Source of the DNA: Chitinophaga sp. LS1
GTDB lineage: Bacteria; Bacteroidota; Bacteroidia; Chitinophagales; Chitinophagaceae
NCBI RefSeq assembly: GCF_034274695.1
Contig: NZ_CP128362.1
Location: 7,628,501-7,692,500, forward strand
DNA length: 64,000 nt
Reading direction: 5' to 3'
This document shows, piece after piece, positions 34,596-44,361 of the stretch. The notes below the pieces were generated by a model. That model saw only the letters and a program-made list of their open reading frames with translations, was not told the DNA's origin and did not search any database. The translations under genes were made by a program, and so were the position numbers. Position 1 is the first letter of the stretch, and each line of letters begins with the position of its first letter.

Positions 34596-36121
34596 CAGAA
34601 TGGGAGGTCTGTTTGTTCAAACTTTGCATTGGCCTCGGAAAGAGGGATAAGATTACCTGTATACTTTTCGCTGGCACCTTCCAGGAAGAAAGGCTCTTCG
34701 AATATCTGTACATCCAGCCTCGCCTTCAGTGCCAGCGTCTCTAGTTTACCATTCCTGTGCTTTGCAATCTTCAGGTAAGTATTTCCTTTGACGGTATCGT
34801 CAACCTCTTTTTCATTCTTCTGGTAATCATCCCGGTAGAGGAACATCACCATATCAGCGTCCTGTTCGATCGCACCAGATTCACGCAGATCAGAAAGCAT
34901 GGGCATACTCCCGGATCTTTTTTCTACATCACGAGATAGTTGGGATAGAGCTATGATAGGTATGCCCAGTTCTTTCGCAAGAGATTTTATCTGCCTGGAA
35001 ATTTTACTTATTTCCTGTTCGCGGTTACCGTTCTTTCCATCAGTACCTGCTGTCATCAGCTGTAGGTAATCAATGATGATGAATCCGACCCCGTGCTTGT
35101 TTACCATCTTACGAGCCTTTGATCGCAGTTCGAGGATGGATAACCCTGGTGTATCATCAATGAAAATGTTCTGATTGAGCAGCTTTTCATTCCACTGATT
35201 GCGGAGAGTTTCAAGTTGCCATGATTCCAGCTTCCCACGGCGGATAGCATCAAGCGGCACCTCACAGGATGCTGACATTATCCTTTGCGTAACCTGCCCA
35301 GTGGACATTTCAAGGCTAAATACGCCGGCTTTCACCGGTTTTATTGGGTGATATGCGGCATTTTTAGCAAGGTTCAGCGCGAAGGCAGTTTTTCCTACAG
35401 ATGGTCTGGCTGCGATGATGATGAAGTCCGTATTCTGCCAGCCGGCAGTGAGTACATCTAGTGATCTGAATCCTGTGTGCACCCCAGTAACATCAAGTTT
35501 CTGAGTGGTACGCACCTGCAGCTCATCTATCTCTTTGGAATAGGCGGCTGATATCGGCTTGAAATCTCTCTTCAGATGCCCGGCCGACAGGTTGAAGAAC
35601 TCTGCACCCACAGTATCCATCAGGTCAAATACATCCTGCTCCTGCTTGTATGATTCTGTCATAGCTATGGCAGCTATCCTGATCAACTCCCTGCTCATGT
35701 ACTTTTGCAAGATGATTCTGGCATGCGCTTCTACATTGGCAGATGACACAACAGTATTTGTGAGAGTCGTGACGTAGTATGCGTTACCTACATTTTCCAG
35801 CTCCCCCATAGTTTTTAGTTCCCCAACAACAGTAAGAATATCGATCGGGGAGAACTTCTCCGCCAGCCTGCCCATAGCCGTATAAATCTTCTGGTGGGCA
35901 TCGTTGTAAAAGACTTCGGTTTTTACTATTTCAGCAACTATGTCATAAGCCCCTTTTTCAAGCATAATCGCACCCAGGACAGCCTTTTCCATCTCTATTT
36001 CCTGCGGGGGTAGGTACCCTCCCATGAAATCATTGGGACGATAAACGTCTGGTACGTTCTTCCAGTTCTTTCCGTTTCCTTTGGTATTCCTCTGTAGATT
36101 GAGATCCCTGTTGCCCATCAC
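34595..36121 (-). CDS. dnaB: Replicative DNA helicase (DnaB family)
   Basis: A 508-residue helicase. N-terminal domain GGYLPPQEIEMEKAVLGAIM (34-53). RecA-like ATPase has Walker A ARPSVGKTAF (238-247) and Walker B FIIIDYLQLM. The Arg/DnaB-specific LSQLSRDVEKR is also present. It unwinds phage DNA at the fork and is probably loaded by the upstream 294-residue protein. Starts inside that gene by 92 bases, so an internal ATG (Met2) does not change the picture. Confidence 0.93.
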   Translation of the reverse strand: MMGNRDLNLQRNTKGNGKNWKNVPDVYRPNDFMGGYLPPQEIEMEKAVLGAIMLEKGAYDIVAEIVKTEVFYNDAHQKIYTAMGRLAEKFSPIDILTVVGELKTMGELENVGNAYYVTTLTNTVVSSANVEAHARIILQKYMSRELIRIAAIAMTESYKQEQDVFDLMDTVGAEFFNLSAGHLKRDFKPISAAYSKEIDELQVRTTQKLDVTGVHTGFRSLDVLTAGWQNTDFIIIAARPSVGKTAFALNLAKNAAYHPIKPVKAGVFSLEMSTGQVTQRIMSASCEVPLDAIRRGKLESWQLETLRNQWNEKLLNQNIFIDDTPGLSILELRSKARKMVNKHGVGFIIIDYLQLMTAGTDGKNGNREQEISKISRQIKSLAKELGIPIIALSQLSRDVEKRSGSMPMLSDLRESGAIEQDADMVMFLYRDDYQKNEKEVDDTVKGNTYLKIAKHRNGKLETLALKARLDVQIFEEPFFLEGASEKYTGNLIPLSEANAKFEQTDLPF

Positions 36122-36914
36122 TGCTATTGTTTTTCACTTTATTAAATTTTGCATCATTCTTTTCCCACTTGATCAGTCGCAGCTTCAGGTCCCACGTTTC
36201 CTCCAATTCGCATTTCATCTTAGTTTTAGACCTATTCGGCTCCGACCAGTGGTTGTAAAAAGCGCGCAGCATTTCCGGTTTATACTGCTCCAGGTAATAG
36301 GTCAGTTCCTGATAGAACTTCTGCTGACGTTCCACCAGCTTACCCTGCTTTTCCTGTAGTTTATCTTTTTGAGAAGAAGAATTTTCGGTAGGGGGAGGAT
36401 GAGGCGCAGCCTCTTCCGGCACAATCAATTCTTCTTTTATTTCTTTTTCTTTTCTTTTATTTAATTTGTTGATAACTTCCGCCTTATTTTGAGTTTCTTC
36501 CGCCTGATTGCCGTCATTAACTTCCAAAAGCCAGATATTTTCGTTTAGTACCCTATCCTTACGCTTGCGTGTTGCATCCAGCCATGTCTTTTGTATACGT
36601 TCTGATGTGAGAATGTGAAACGTATTAAACACGGTCTGATCTAATAGCCCCCATTTAATAAACCTCGGTACAACCTCATTAACGAAACTCAAGGAGAAAC
36701 CACAGTAATTGTAACGTCTCAAGAACTTCAGTTGTACTTCTTCATTCCACTCAGCAAAGTATCCTTCGTTTTTATAAATCCAACCTAATAGCTTCATCCA
36801 TAATAATTCACCCTTTGATCCATATTCACCTATGATCATACCGAGCTTGTCATCCTGATCCAGGTCGATGTCGATCGGGAAGTAATCCAGTCCTATTTTT
36901 GCCGGCCTAGCCAT
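36030..36914 (-). CDS. Phage replication protein, DUF4373 (Lin1244/Lin1753)
   Basis: A 294-residue protein. Residues 1-110 (GLDYFPIDIDLDQDDKLGMI, then EGYFAEWNEEVQLKFLRRYN) form the winged-helix domain found in phage replisome organisers. The middle is Lys/Glu-rich and the C-terminal part (EQYKPEMLRAFYNHWSEPNR) is the DUF4373-type tail. It probably binds the phage origin and loads DnaB. It overlaps dnaB by 92 bases. Confidence 0.8.
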   Translation of the reverse strand: MARPAKIGLDYFPIDIDLDQDDKLGMIIGEYGSKGELLWMKLLGWIYKNEGYFAEWNEEVQLKFLRRYNYCGFSLSFVNEVVPRFIKWGLLDQTVFNTFHILTSERIQKTWLDATRKRKDRVLNENIWLLEVNDGNQAEETQNKAEVINKLNKRKEKEIKEELIVPEEAAPHPPPTENSSSQKDKLQEKQGKLVERQQKFYQELTYYLEQYKPEMLRAFYNHWSEPNRSKTKMKCELEETWDLKLRLIKWEKNDAKFNKVKNNSSDGQQGSQSTEEYQRKRKELEERTRRLSSQ

Positions 36915-37130
36915 TTAGAATAATTCCTTTTGTTTTGATTCACGGATCTTTACCTCTTCATTAATGAATGCATCCAGGGACTTCTCCCACTGCTTCGCTT
37001 TCTCCAGATCCGAGGAAGCCCTGTACTTGAAATATTCCCTTTGAAGCCCCCTTGTCCTTCTGGCAAGTTCAAATAGGCGATCAAACTTCTTCTGAAGCGC
37101 ATCCAGCTTTTCATTGGTATTGTCTGCCAT
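36915..37130 (-). CDS. Small coiled-coil phage protein
   Basis: A 71-residue helical protein with heptad-like Leu/Lys spacing (LDALQKKFDRLFELARRTRG). Abuts the replication gene and the helicase gene. Function unknown. Confidence 0.55.
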   Translation of the reverse strand: MADNTNEKLDALQKKFDRLFELARRTRGLQREYFKYRASSDLEKAKQWEKSLDAFINEEVKIRESKQKELF

Positions 37131-37134
37131 AGGT

Positions 37135-38793
37135 TTACTTTTTGTAGATGTTGATCAAATCATCCAGTACACTCGTCTGAATATCGTCTCCTCCTGCGCT
37201 TATTGCCTGTACTATCTCCCTTTTCTTTTCAATAATTCCATAGATATGATTATCGATCGTATTGGTACCGGCGAAGTATACACAATGCACGTTATCCTTC
37301 ACCCCGATACGATATGCTCTGTCCTCCGCCTGGTCGTGGTGCATCGGGTTCCATCCAAATTCAAGGAACAGGACTGTAGATGCTGCAGTAAGGGTATGAC
37401 CTACTGCCCCTGCCTGGAAATTGAGAACTATGGCAGGCACCTTCGGATCCTTTTGAAAACGGTTCTTATTATCCTGCCTGGCTTCCAATGATTCTTCCCC
37501 GGTCAGCCTTACGGCTCCCTTAATGGATTCTGCCACTAAGGAGACCATCTCAATATGCCAGCAGAAGATGATCACCTTTTTACCGGCGGATATGATTTCC
37601 TGTGCATATTCCAGTAGTGCATCGATCTTGCCCTTACCGGATAGCTTCTTCAGAACACCGATTTGAACCAGTGCTTCCGCCCTCATGGCGTTAGTAATCT
37701 GTTCTGATGTCTTCCCGGATTCTTCCAGGAACTGCATGAAGTTGCGCTCTGCCTTTTCATATTCTTTTCGGTTAGACAGCTCACAGTGGATAAGCTGCCT
37801 TGTTTTGTCCGGCAGATCCTTTAGCACATCCTTCTTCATCCGCATGTAAAAGCATGATTTACGCAGCCGGTAAGCCAATTCAGGCAGATTTTGAGCACGT
37901 CCACCAGGATAGAATGTATCAAGAAAGTTCTTCTGTCCGCCGAATTCTGATTTCAATGCACCGGTAATTCTCAGTGGCACCAGCAGATCCTTCGGATCAT
38001 TCACAACAAAGGTTCCGGAAAGAAGGAGTTTATATTCAGGATGCTGTGCAATAGCTTCGGCATACTTGCTTTGCTGGGTTGAATGGTCCTTGATTCTATG
38101 CGCCTCGTCAATGATGATGGATTTGAACATCTTCGCACGTTCATTGACGATGATCTTTTCTATGTTCCCATTCTTGTCAGTAATAACAGAATCAATGAAA
38201 TACTTTCTCAAACCCTCATAATTGCAGATGAATACACCAATACCCATCTGGCTCCAAATGTTTCCCCAGGTCCTCCTTATTGAATCGTCCATAAGGACCG
38301 ACCGTCTACCCGCAACTATCTGCCACTCATCCTGCCAGTTCAGCTTCAATGAAGAAGGGCATATTACCAGGCAGGGGAATGCGTTTGCAATGGATACGGT
38401 AGCAATTGACTGGGTTGTTTTACCAAGCCCCATGTCGTCACCACACATTACTCCCTTATTGTCCAGTTGAAATGCGACTCCCTCACCCTGGAAAGGGAAT
38501 AGTTTACGTTTGATATAATCCAGTTCATTTACCTGCAGCTGAGGCAAGGCGGGAAAATCTTTCCAGTTCTGAAGCTGCGTATCAGTATCAACAAAATGGA
38601 ACTTATGCTTTTGAGCAAAAGCCACCAGCTCATTTCTATGATCCTTTTTGATTCTGAAGGTCTTACTGGCAGGATCGAATCGGCGAGTGGGGAAATGATG
38701 TTTTATAAGATCCACCATGATCCTCCTGTAAGGAAACTTAACTTCGAACCATTCCTTCTTTTCTACGATGATATGTGTAGGTGACTGTTCCAT
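37135..38793 (-). CDS. SNF2-family DNA helicase
   Basis: A 552-residue protein. A short N-terminal HARP-like region (about 1-75) is followed by SNF2_N with Walker A MGLGKT (121-126) and DEAH (229-232), then Helicase_C with the SNF2 motif QAEDRAYRIG near 495. This architecture resembles phage SMARCAL1-like enzymes that remodel or anneal DNA at forks. All core motifs look intact, unlike in the fusion gene at 30179. Confidence 0.88.
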   Translation of the reverse strand: MEQSPTHIIVEKKEWFEVKFPYRRIMVDLIKHHFPTRRFDPASKTFRIKKDHRNELVAFAQKHKFHFVDTDTQLQNWKDFPALPQLQVNELDYIKRKLFPFQGEGVAFQLDNKGVMCGDDMGLGKTTQSIATVSIANAFPCLVICPSSLKLNWQDEWQIVAGRRSVLMDDSIRRTWGNIWSQMGIGVFICNYEGLRKYFIDSVITDKNGNIEKIIVNERAKMFKSIIIDEAHRIKDHSTQQSKYAEAIAQHPEYKLLLSGTFVVNDPKDLLVPLRITGALKSEFGGQKNFLDTFYPGGRAQNLPELAYRLRKSCFYMRMKKDVLKDLPDKTRQLIHCELSNRKEYEKAERNFMQFLEESGKTSEQITNAMRAEALVQIGVLKKLSGKGKIDALLEYAQEIISAGKKVIIFCWHIEMVSLVAESIKGAVRLTGEESLEARQDNKNRFQKDPKVPAIVLNFQAGAVGHTLTAASTVLFLEFGWNPMHHDQAEDRAYRIGVKDNVHCVYFAGTNTIDNHIYGIIEKKREIVQAISAGGDDIQTSVLDDLINIYKK

Positions 38794-38830
38794 TTTTTAA
38801 GCTGATAGTGATGGGACCCGAAGGCCCTAA

Positions 38831-39343
38831 TTATGCTGCATCCTCTTCATTACCATTATCAAATGGTAATTCCTGTTGAGCATCAGGCGCATGCTTTCCA
38901 GCCAGGTACGATTCAATTTCTGACATCACCAGGGCGGTGATCTCACCAAGCTCAGAGGCATATCCATATCCGTCTTCGTCACCCCATTTAATTGCAGGCG
39001 GAGATAGGGGCATCTTCTTTTCCGTAGTGAGTTCCACGGATCCGCTGATCTTCACACCTGATTCGTCAGGTAGAAAGGTTATACTGTTAACAGGATATTT
39101 ATTTACAATCTCATCGCTGGGGCTGTCAACATCATTTAGCTCATCCTGCTTCAGGTGCTCCGAGGATAAGCCCAGGTGAACATTCATTCTCCGGAACGCC
39201 AGTTTCAAATCATTGTGAACCGGCGCGGAGTAATCGCTTTTACTGTCGATGTAAGTACCATCCTTTTGCCTTTCTGACATTTCAAGAGATAGCCCGTGTC
39301 CGGATGTCAACACAGCTTTTTTGATAGTAATGTTCTTGCTCAT
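38831..39343 (-). CDS. Phage protein, unknown
   Basis: A 170-residue protein from the ATG at 39343 (MSKNITIKKAVLTSGHGLSL); a longer frame would overlap the upstream gene. Beta-rich core and an acidic C-terminal tail ending EEDAA, reminiscent of SSB tails, but no OB-fold motif is recognised. Confidence 0.5.
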   Translation of the reverse strand: MSKNITIKKAVLTSGHGLSLEMSERQKDGTYIDSKSDYSAPVHNDLKLAFRRMNVHLGLSSEHLKQDELNDVDSPSDEIVNKYPVNSITFLPDESGVKISGSVELTTEKKMPLSPPAIKWGDEDGYGYASELGEITALVMSEIESYLAGKHAPDAQQELPFDNGNEEDAA

Positions 39344-39369
39344 TGAAGAGTGATTTGTTTGAAAAAATA

Positions 39370-39756
39370 TTACTGTTTCAGTGACGCTGTTATTAGCGGC
39401 CACAATGTTTTACCGTTAATAGTTATGTGTTCAGAGCCAATGAGAACCCTACCGGACTTTACCTCCTGTACACTATAAACTAATGCCCTTGCCATCACGC
39501 TACTATTGAATAGCATCCCTTTAGTTACGTTCTCTTTAGCCCTTAATTCAAATCCATTTTTAGTTACCTCCAAATACCAATCAGTCGGCTCTTCCTCATC
39601 TTGATGGAATGATACTCTGTCACCATCTTTCAACCCTATCAGGGTACATGCGCCAATACTAAAGTTGAAGAGACCTGTTTTCGTATTGAAATGTACGCAA
39701 GGTTTACTCTCTCTAATAGGAGTGACATTTTCAGAATTGAATGTTTTAAGATTCAT
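39370..39756 (-). CDS. Phage protein, unknown
   Basis: A 128-residue beta-rich protein (MNLKTFNSENVTPIRESKPC start; IGLKDGDRVSFHQDEEEP). The GDRV segment followed by paired strands is reminiscent of AbrB/small barrel proteins, but the match is weak. Early operon. Confidence 0.5.
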   Translation of the reverse strand: MNLKTFNSENVTPIRESKPCVHFNTKTGLFNFSIGACTLIGLKDGDRVSFHQDEEEPTDWYLEVTKNGFELRAKENVTKGMLFNSSVMARALVYSVQEVKSGRVLIGSEHITINGKTLWPLITASLKQ

Positions 39757-39781
39757 GGCATTAGTTTATTAGTTAGATGAA

Positions 39782-40036
39782 TTATGCTCGTTTCTGCCGG
39801 CCAACGATTGGAGTTCCCTTTGACCTTTTAAGCACCCTCCCGGGAGTAGTTTTGAAGAACTCATCATACACATCAGCCAGCGCGGTACCTAGTTCTTTGG
39901 TATCTATATCCTCTGTCACGTAGAGACGCATTCCATACTGGTAATACTCGCTGAGGATTTTACGCTGATGCTTGCCATTTTTATCCTGGCGGGTAACTAT
40001 CTTTCCGATCATTGGATTTGATGTTTTAGTATTCAT
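39782..40036 (-). CDS. Small phage protein, unknown
   Basis: An 84-residue basic protein (MIGKIVTRQDKNGKHQRKIL near its start, RSKGTPIVGRQKRA end). It overlaps the NinB-like gene by 11 bases. Unknown function; the basic ends could bind nucleic acid. Confidence 0.5.
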   Translation of the reverse strand: MNTKTSNPMIGKIVTRQDKNGKHQRKILSEYYQYGMRLYVTEDIDTKELGTALADVYDEFFKTTPGRVLKRSKGTPIVGRQKRA

Positions 40037-40436
40037 TTGGGTACGGTATTACAATGTTTAAGTATTGAGCAGCCCAGCTTATGATCTGCTCGATGTATTC
40101 TGAGAATTCAAATGTTGTTAGTTCGGTAGTACTTCTCGTGGACGGGATACGCTCGTCTGTATTTTTATTCACGATCTCCTTCTTCAAAAACAGGTGCTTC
40201 ATTACTTCATGGGCGTCTTCATCTGTCACAACTGCATCGTATCCAGCATCTCTGAGGCCATCCTTTACCATACCGCAGATGACACCCCAGTAATAGGCAT
40301 TCTGAGATAGGCTTCTCACCTTACGCGGTGATACCTTGACCAGGTACATACCGTCGCGCAGTTCATCAAACTGCTTTCTGATGACTGCAGGATTAGCAAT
40401 TTTACCGTTGGCAATATGTACTACGCGTTCTGACAT
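40026..40436 (-). CDS. NinB/Orf-family recombination protein
   Basis: A 136-residue protein. RSLSQNAYYWGVICGMV (about 41-57) and STTELTTFEFSEYIEQIISW followed by NIVIPYP at the C-terminus are the NinB signatures. NinB (lambda Orf) helps load recombination proteins on SSB-coated DNA. It adjoins RecT and an MBL-fold gene, forming a recombination block. Confidence 0.8.
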   Translation of the reverse strand: MSERVVHIANGKIANPAVIRKQFDELRDGMYLVKVSPRKVRSLSQNAYYWGVICGMVKDGLRDAGYDAVVTDEDAHEVMKHLFLKKEIVNKNTDERIPSTRSTTELTTFEFSEYIEQIISWAAQYLNIVIPYPNEY

Positions 40437-41161
40437 CAGATAGGATTTACATTGAATGGAATCTTCAATCCCTTCTCAGCTATGTGAACCATCTTACCAG
40501 TTAGCTCCCTGATTTCCCTCCTAAACAGGAATTGATCACTGTTGCTGTCTGAAAGGTGGATAAGGACAATATTGTTTACACTGCTCATGTCATTGGCAGC
40601 CAGCAGTTCCTTGCAGGTTTTAAGGTTCATGTGTGACTGAATAATTCGGTCACGAAGAAAGACTGGCGTACCGTTATTGTCGATTATATCTGTATCGTGA
40701 TTACACTCTATAATGATATTATTCAGGCCAGGGAAGGTGTAATCACAATAGTATGTATCTGTCAGGAAGAGCACTAACCCGCACTCCGCATGAGAGATAA
40801 GGAAGCCGTGACAAGGGACATCATGATTTACGTCAAATGCTTTCACTCTGAAACCTTCGATATGACAAGTCATCCCCGCCACCAAGATATTGGCCCGGTA
40901 ATGCAGTCTGACTCCTTTCTCATCAAGTGTGTGTGCATTTGACCAAACAGGAATACCAGCTTTTAAGACATCACCTATTGATGAAGCGTGGTCACCGTGG
41001 CAATGAGAAACAATACAAGACACTCTGCTCAGGTCAAAGTTTAGAGCTTCTTTTATCCGCTTCATAGGCACCCCGCACTCAATTAGGAGTGTTTCACCAT
41101 TACTGGCGCGAAGTAGGTAGCCGTTACCAGCACTGTTGCTGCCTAAAACAATCAGTTCCAT
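40436..41161 (-). CDS. MBL-fold metallohydrolase
   Basis: A 241-residue protein. Metal motif SHCHGDHASS (52-61), further His at NHDVPCH (111-117), Asp in LTDTYY and a late IHLSDSN. It resembles the YycJ/WalJ type, some of which are exonucleases. Lies between RecT and NinB (1-base overlaps on both sides), so it may provide the nuclease that RecT needs. Confidence 0.8.
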   Translation of the reverse strand: MELIVLGSNSAGNGYLLRASNGETLLIECGVPMKRIKEALNFDLSRVSCIVSHCHGDHASSIGDVLKAGIPVWSNAHTLDEKGVRLHYRANILVAGMTCHIEGFRVKAFDVNHDVPCHGFLISHAECGLVLFLTDTYYCDYTFPGLNNIIIECNHDTDIIDNNGTPVFLRDRIIQSHMNLKTCKELLAANDMSSVNNIVLIHLSDSNSDQFLFRREIRELTGKMVHIAEKGLKIPFNVNPI

Positions 41162-41991
41162 CAGATAGGATTTTGTTCGCCGCTTGTTGAATTGATTTCT
41201 TCTCGTTTTTGAGCAGAAGGATCGGCCGCCGGTGTGGTAGCAGGAGTGCTATCCATTGTCATCTCCTGCTTATTCGCATTCTCTTTAATCTTACCGGCAA
41301 CCTTGGTAGAGATCTCTTCGTAGTCTATGTCTTCTATATCCTGATTCTCTTCTACAGTTCTCATTCCAAGACTCAGTTCAGGAGCATGCTCATTTGTCCA
41401 GAATGATGCGGCGCGATAGCGTAACATCTTTTTGGTCATGATAGGCCACTTGGAACCGGCTTTCGTGTACCAACCCTCAAGAATGGCCATCTTAATGGTT
41501 ACTTCGGAGCTTTCAATAACCTCATCAGAACCTTTGATAGTGGTATAGGCCACACATTCGATATTGTCGATCTCCGAACCATCGAAGGGAATTTTATAGG
41601 TTTTCTTTTGTCCTCCTTCCCACTTTGTTTCAGTGAGTTCCAGCTTTCCAACCTTACCCAGGTTCTGAAACCTGTATTTAAGTTGTTCATACTTTCCGCA
41701 AGTATTTATTGTAGAGATCAGGAATTTTGAACTCCATGATGGTTTTCCTTGAATAACATCAAGATTTTGCATTACCATCAATGGACTTGCATTGATTCTT
41801 TGAGCTGTTTCAAGTGCTATCATGCAGTTGGCAATTGCTTTTGCAGCTGGATTCTTCTCGGAAGTCCTGTATTTATCTGGAACCAAATCAGAAGCTGAAA
41901 ACATCTGGCAGAGCCGTTGCATAGTTGCAAACTGCTCGCTGTCGAAATAATTGAAGGCTACTGCCTGATTTGATTGTTTTACTATTTCCAT
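41161..41991 (-). CDS. recT: RecT-family single-strand annealing protein
   Basis: A 276-residue protein. MVMQNLDVIQGKPSWSSKFL (71-90) and MTKKMLRYRAASFWTNEHAP (about 184-203) are the diagnostic RecT blocks. The C-terminal about 60 residues are a disordered Asp/Glu/Thr-rich tail. It anneals complementary strands during phage replication. No lambda Exo or RecE-type gene is visible nearby. Confidence 0.88.
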   Translation of the reverse strand: MEIVKQSNQAVAFNYFDSEQFATMQRLCQMFSASDLVPDKYRTSEKNPAAKAIANCMIALETAQRINASPLMVMQNLDVIQGKPSWSSKFLISTINTCGKYEQLKYRFQNLGKVGKLELTETKWEGGQKKTYKIPFDGSEIDNIECVAYTTIKGSDEVIESSEVTIKMAILEGWYTKAGSKWPIMTKKMLRYRAASFWTNEHAPELSLGMRTVEENQDIEDIDYEEISTKVAGKIKENANKQEMTMDSTPATTPAADPSAQKREEINSTSGEQNPI

Positions 41992-42003
41992 TGTAGTGGG
42001 GTA

Positions 42004-44043
42004 TTATGCTGCTTCAATCCGGATGGACTGGTCAGCGGGTGAAACAAATAATGAGATTGTTTGAGATTCAATCTCAGGGATGATGGTTACAGACTCACGG
42101 TTGTCACAGAACACCGGAGCAAATACGTCATAATGATTTGAGAAGGTATTGATCACGTCGAGACCAGCCATCATTTTGGCAGCAGTATTCAGGGTAGGAT
42201 ACGGTACTCCCTTGTATTCACATACACAGGTATCAGCCTCCCCACCGTTTACCTGGCGATCGAACAGACGGAAGGATACATATTTGAATTTCCCGTTTAC
42301 ACGACTTTCCAGAATATCCATCTTTGCGCGGGAATATGCATCTACTTCAAACTCCTGACTCTCTATGTCGGCGATTGCCTGCGCGGTGGCCTGCTCATCC
42401 TTCTTAAGTTCTTCCACCCTTGCATTGGCTTTAGCGATCGTATCACGGAGAGCCAGCTTTTTACTCAGATCGAATATTTCGGCCTGAATGCGGGCTTTTT
42501 CTTCTTTCTCTGAGGTAAGGTCCTGCTTCTCCCCAAGTGCCGCTGTTTCGGCCTTAATTTCAGCATCCAGTGCGCTGATCTCGTCTTTCAGGTTGAGATA
42601 GTCTCCGTTGAGATTCAGTTTTGCCTCCACGGCTGTATTGATGTCGAAAGTGCCTTTATTGCGCTCCTGCTCTTCCAGCTGGGATAACTGGTTCTGCAAT
42701 TCGGCTAGTTTTGCTTTTTCTTCAGAGATATTTATTTGAACTTCGGTAATCCATGATCGTGCTGATTCTTGATTTTCAGAAAGAGTACCTCTGACGTATT
42801 TGAATTCATTCGATTCGTCCACCAGCTTTTGCTTACCTGATGCAATTTCAGCATTGAAGTTCTTCAGCAGCTCTTCCTTTTTTATAGCAATATCGCCAGC
42901 AGGCAATACCTGTTTGCAGGTAGGACAGGTACAGGACACCTCATCAAAAACAAAAGACTTTGCATTTAGCTCACTCCAACCACTGCGATGTGCTGCTATA
43001 GCTCTATCAAGAACCTCAATTTCGTGCTGCCATTTTTCGATTGTTTTTTCTTTTTTGTCTACTTCATCCTCACGAAAACTGATATTCCTTTCAGCAGCTG
43101 ATATCTGGTTTTTCAACCCTGCGATTTCCAGACCGCCCTTACTTTGCTGAGCAACCAGATCCGTCTTAATCTTCTCACGAATCTGCTCAACCGCCTGTTT
43201 CTTGGAGAACACCAGATTACTTTTGGCTGTGATTCCCTTCTGCCTATCAGCAAGAGCTTTGGAGGAATCCATCAGGATAGCCTCAATCTCATTAATTCTG
43301 GCCGTGCGTCGGTCAATATCAGACTGCAGCTCTTTCCAATCATGTGCCTCCGGTGTACTACGCATAGCTTCATCAATACGTGCCGGGAATTCGATAGCTG
43401 ATTTCTTAAGAGTAAGCTTTTTAGCAGCCAGCTGCTTCTTGTGCTCATCCAGTTTTGTACCTGAGTTTAATACCATCAACAACGTGGAAAAGTCGTTTTC
43501 AGGGGTAGCAATTTGGCTGATGATATCCTCGGTACTGATTTCTCCGGCAAGTGCAAGCAACCCGCGACGTTGATCCTGCCATGGCAAGGTGTTGAAGAAA
43601 AGAGGGTTGGTTACCATCTTTAAGATGTTGGCGGGGATAATCTCATCAACCTTCTTTTGATACTCAGTAGCAGTGTTACACTTAACCCCGTTTACATAAA
43701 AGTCGGTATAGTGTCCCTTAAACACCTCCCTGCTTTGGCCTTTTGGCCTCTGCCAATCCTCCAGGTATACACGCTTAAGAGTAACCTCTTTCCCGTCAAT
43801 AGAGAAGACACCCTCTACCTCGTGGGATTGTCTGTTGAGTTCCCTTTTGAATGTGTTTTTGATCTCGTAATCCTTGCGATCAAATTCGTCCTTACCGGTA
43901 AGGAGCCAGTAGAATGCTGTAACAATGGTGGACTTTCCAGATTCGTTTGCACCAGATATTTTAGTCTTATGGCCAAAGTCAATGGACATATCCAAAATGC
44001 CTTTGAAGTTGTGAAGTGTCAGTTTTTTAATAATCAGTTTCAT
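42004..44043 (-). CDS. Rad50/SbcC-like ATPase
   Basis: A 679-residue protein. Walker A GANESGKST (31-39), long coiled coils (about 200-350 and 390-600) around a zinc hook CPTC (373-376), and a C-terminal VFCDNRES that fits Walker B. The ABC signature is poorly visible. No SbcD/Mre11 partner is encoded beside it. It would tether or process DNA ends with RecT. Confidence 0.82.
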   Translation of the reverse strand: MKLIIKKLTLHNFKGILDMSIDFGHKTKISGANESGKSTIVTAFYWLLTGKDEFDRKDYEIKNTFKRELNRQSHEVEGVFSIDGKEVTLKRVYLEDWQRPKGQSREVFKGHYTDFYVNGVKCNTATEYQKKVDEIIPANILKMVTNPLFFNTLPWQDQRRGLLALAGEISTEDIISQIATPENDFSTLLMVLNSGTKLDEHKKQLAAKKLTLKKSAIEFPARIDEAMRSTPEAHDWKELQSDIDRRTARINEIEAILMDSSKALADRQKGITAKSNLVFSKKQAVEQIREKIKTDLVAQQSKGGLEIAGLKNQISAAERNISFREDEVDKKEKTIEKWQHEIEVLDRAIAAHRSGWSELNAKSFVFDEVSCTCPTCKQVLPAGDIAIKKEELLKNFNAEIASGKQKLVDESNEFKYVRGTLSENQESARSWITEVQINISEEKAKLAELQNQLSQLEEQERNKGTFDINTAVEAKLNLNGDYLNLKDEISALDAEIKAETAALGEKQDLTSEKEEKARIQAEIFDLSKKLALRDTIAKANARVEELKKDEQATAQAIADIESQEFEVDAYSRAKMDILESRVNGKFKYVSFRLFDRQVNGGEADTCVCEYKGVPYPTLNTAAKMMAGLDVINTFSNHYDVFAPVFCDNRESVTIIPEIESQTISLFVSPADQSIRIEAA

Positions 44044-44081
44044 GATGTATGGTGTGTTTTATAGTATGATTTTGAATAAAA

Positions 44082-44132
44082 GGGGGCCGAATTCCTTAGT
44101 AAGTATTTGTTATAAATGTTTGTCCGGCCCCC
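44082..44132 (-). other. Long-range hairpin upstream of Rad50-like gene
   Basis: GGGGGCCG (44082-44089) and CGGCCCCC (44125-44132) can pair across a 35-base loop, in the leader between the tRNA-like genes and the ATPase. It may block or process the transcript. Confidence 0.35.
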
Positions 44133-44296
44133 CAGCGTACTTTTTAAAAGGTCTAAATCTCAAAGGGTGTGTTTTCTACTGTTTCATATTGTGAGGTTTT
44201 GATGACTAATTAATAAGCATAGCTACTCCAGGCGGTTTATTAACCACAGTGTTGATCTGTAATAACTATCTGTTGATTGATTTGTAATGTTTGAGT

Positions 44297-44360
44297 AAAA
44301 GCAGGGGAATCGAATCCCCCGCCGTACTGCTACACCACAACATAAAGAAATACTTCTTTT
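44297..44360 (-). tRNA. tRNA-like remnant
   Basis: On the minus strand a T-arm-like GGGGATTCGATTCCCC is preceded by AAAAGAA and followed by TGCTTTT, a possible acceptor with one mismatch. D- and anticodon arms cannot be drawn well. It follows the tRNA-like gene at 44362. Either a decayed phage tRNA or a chance resemblance. Confidence 0.2.
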
Positions 44361-44361
44361 G

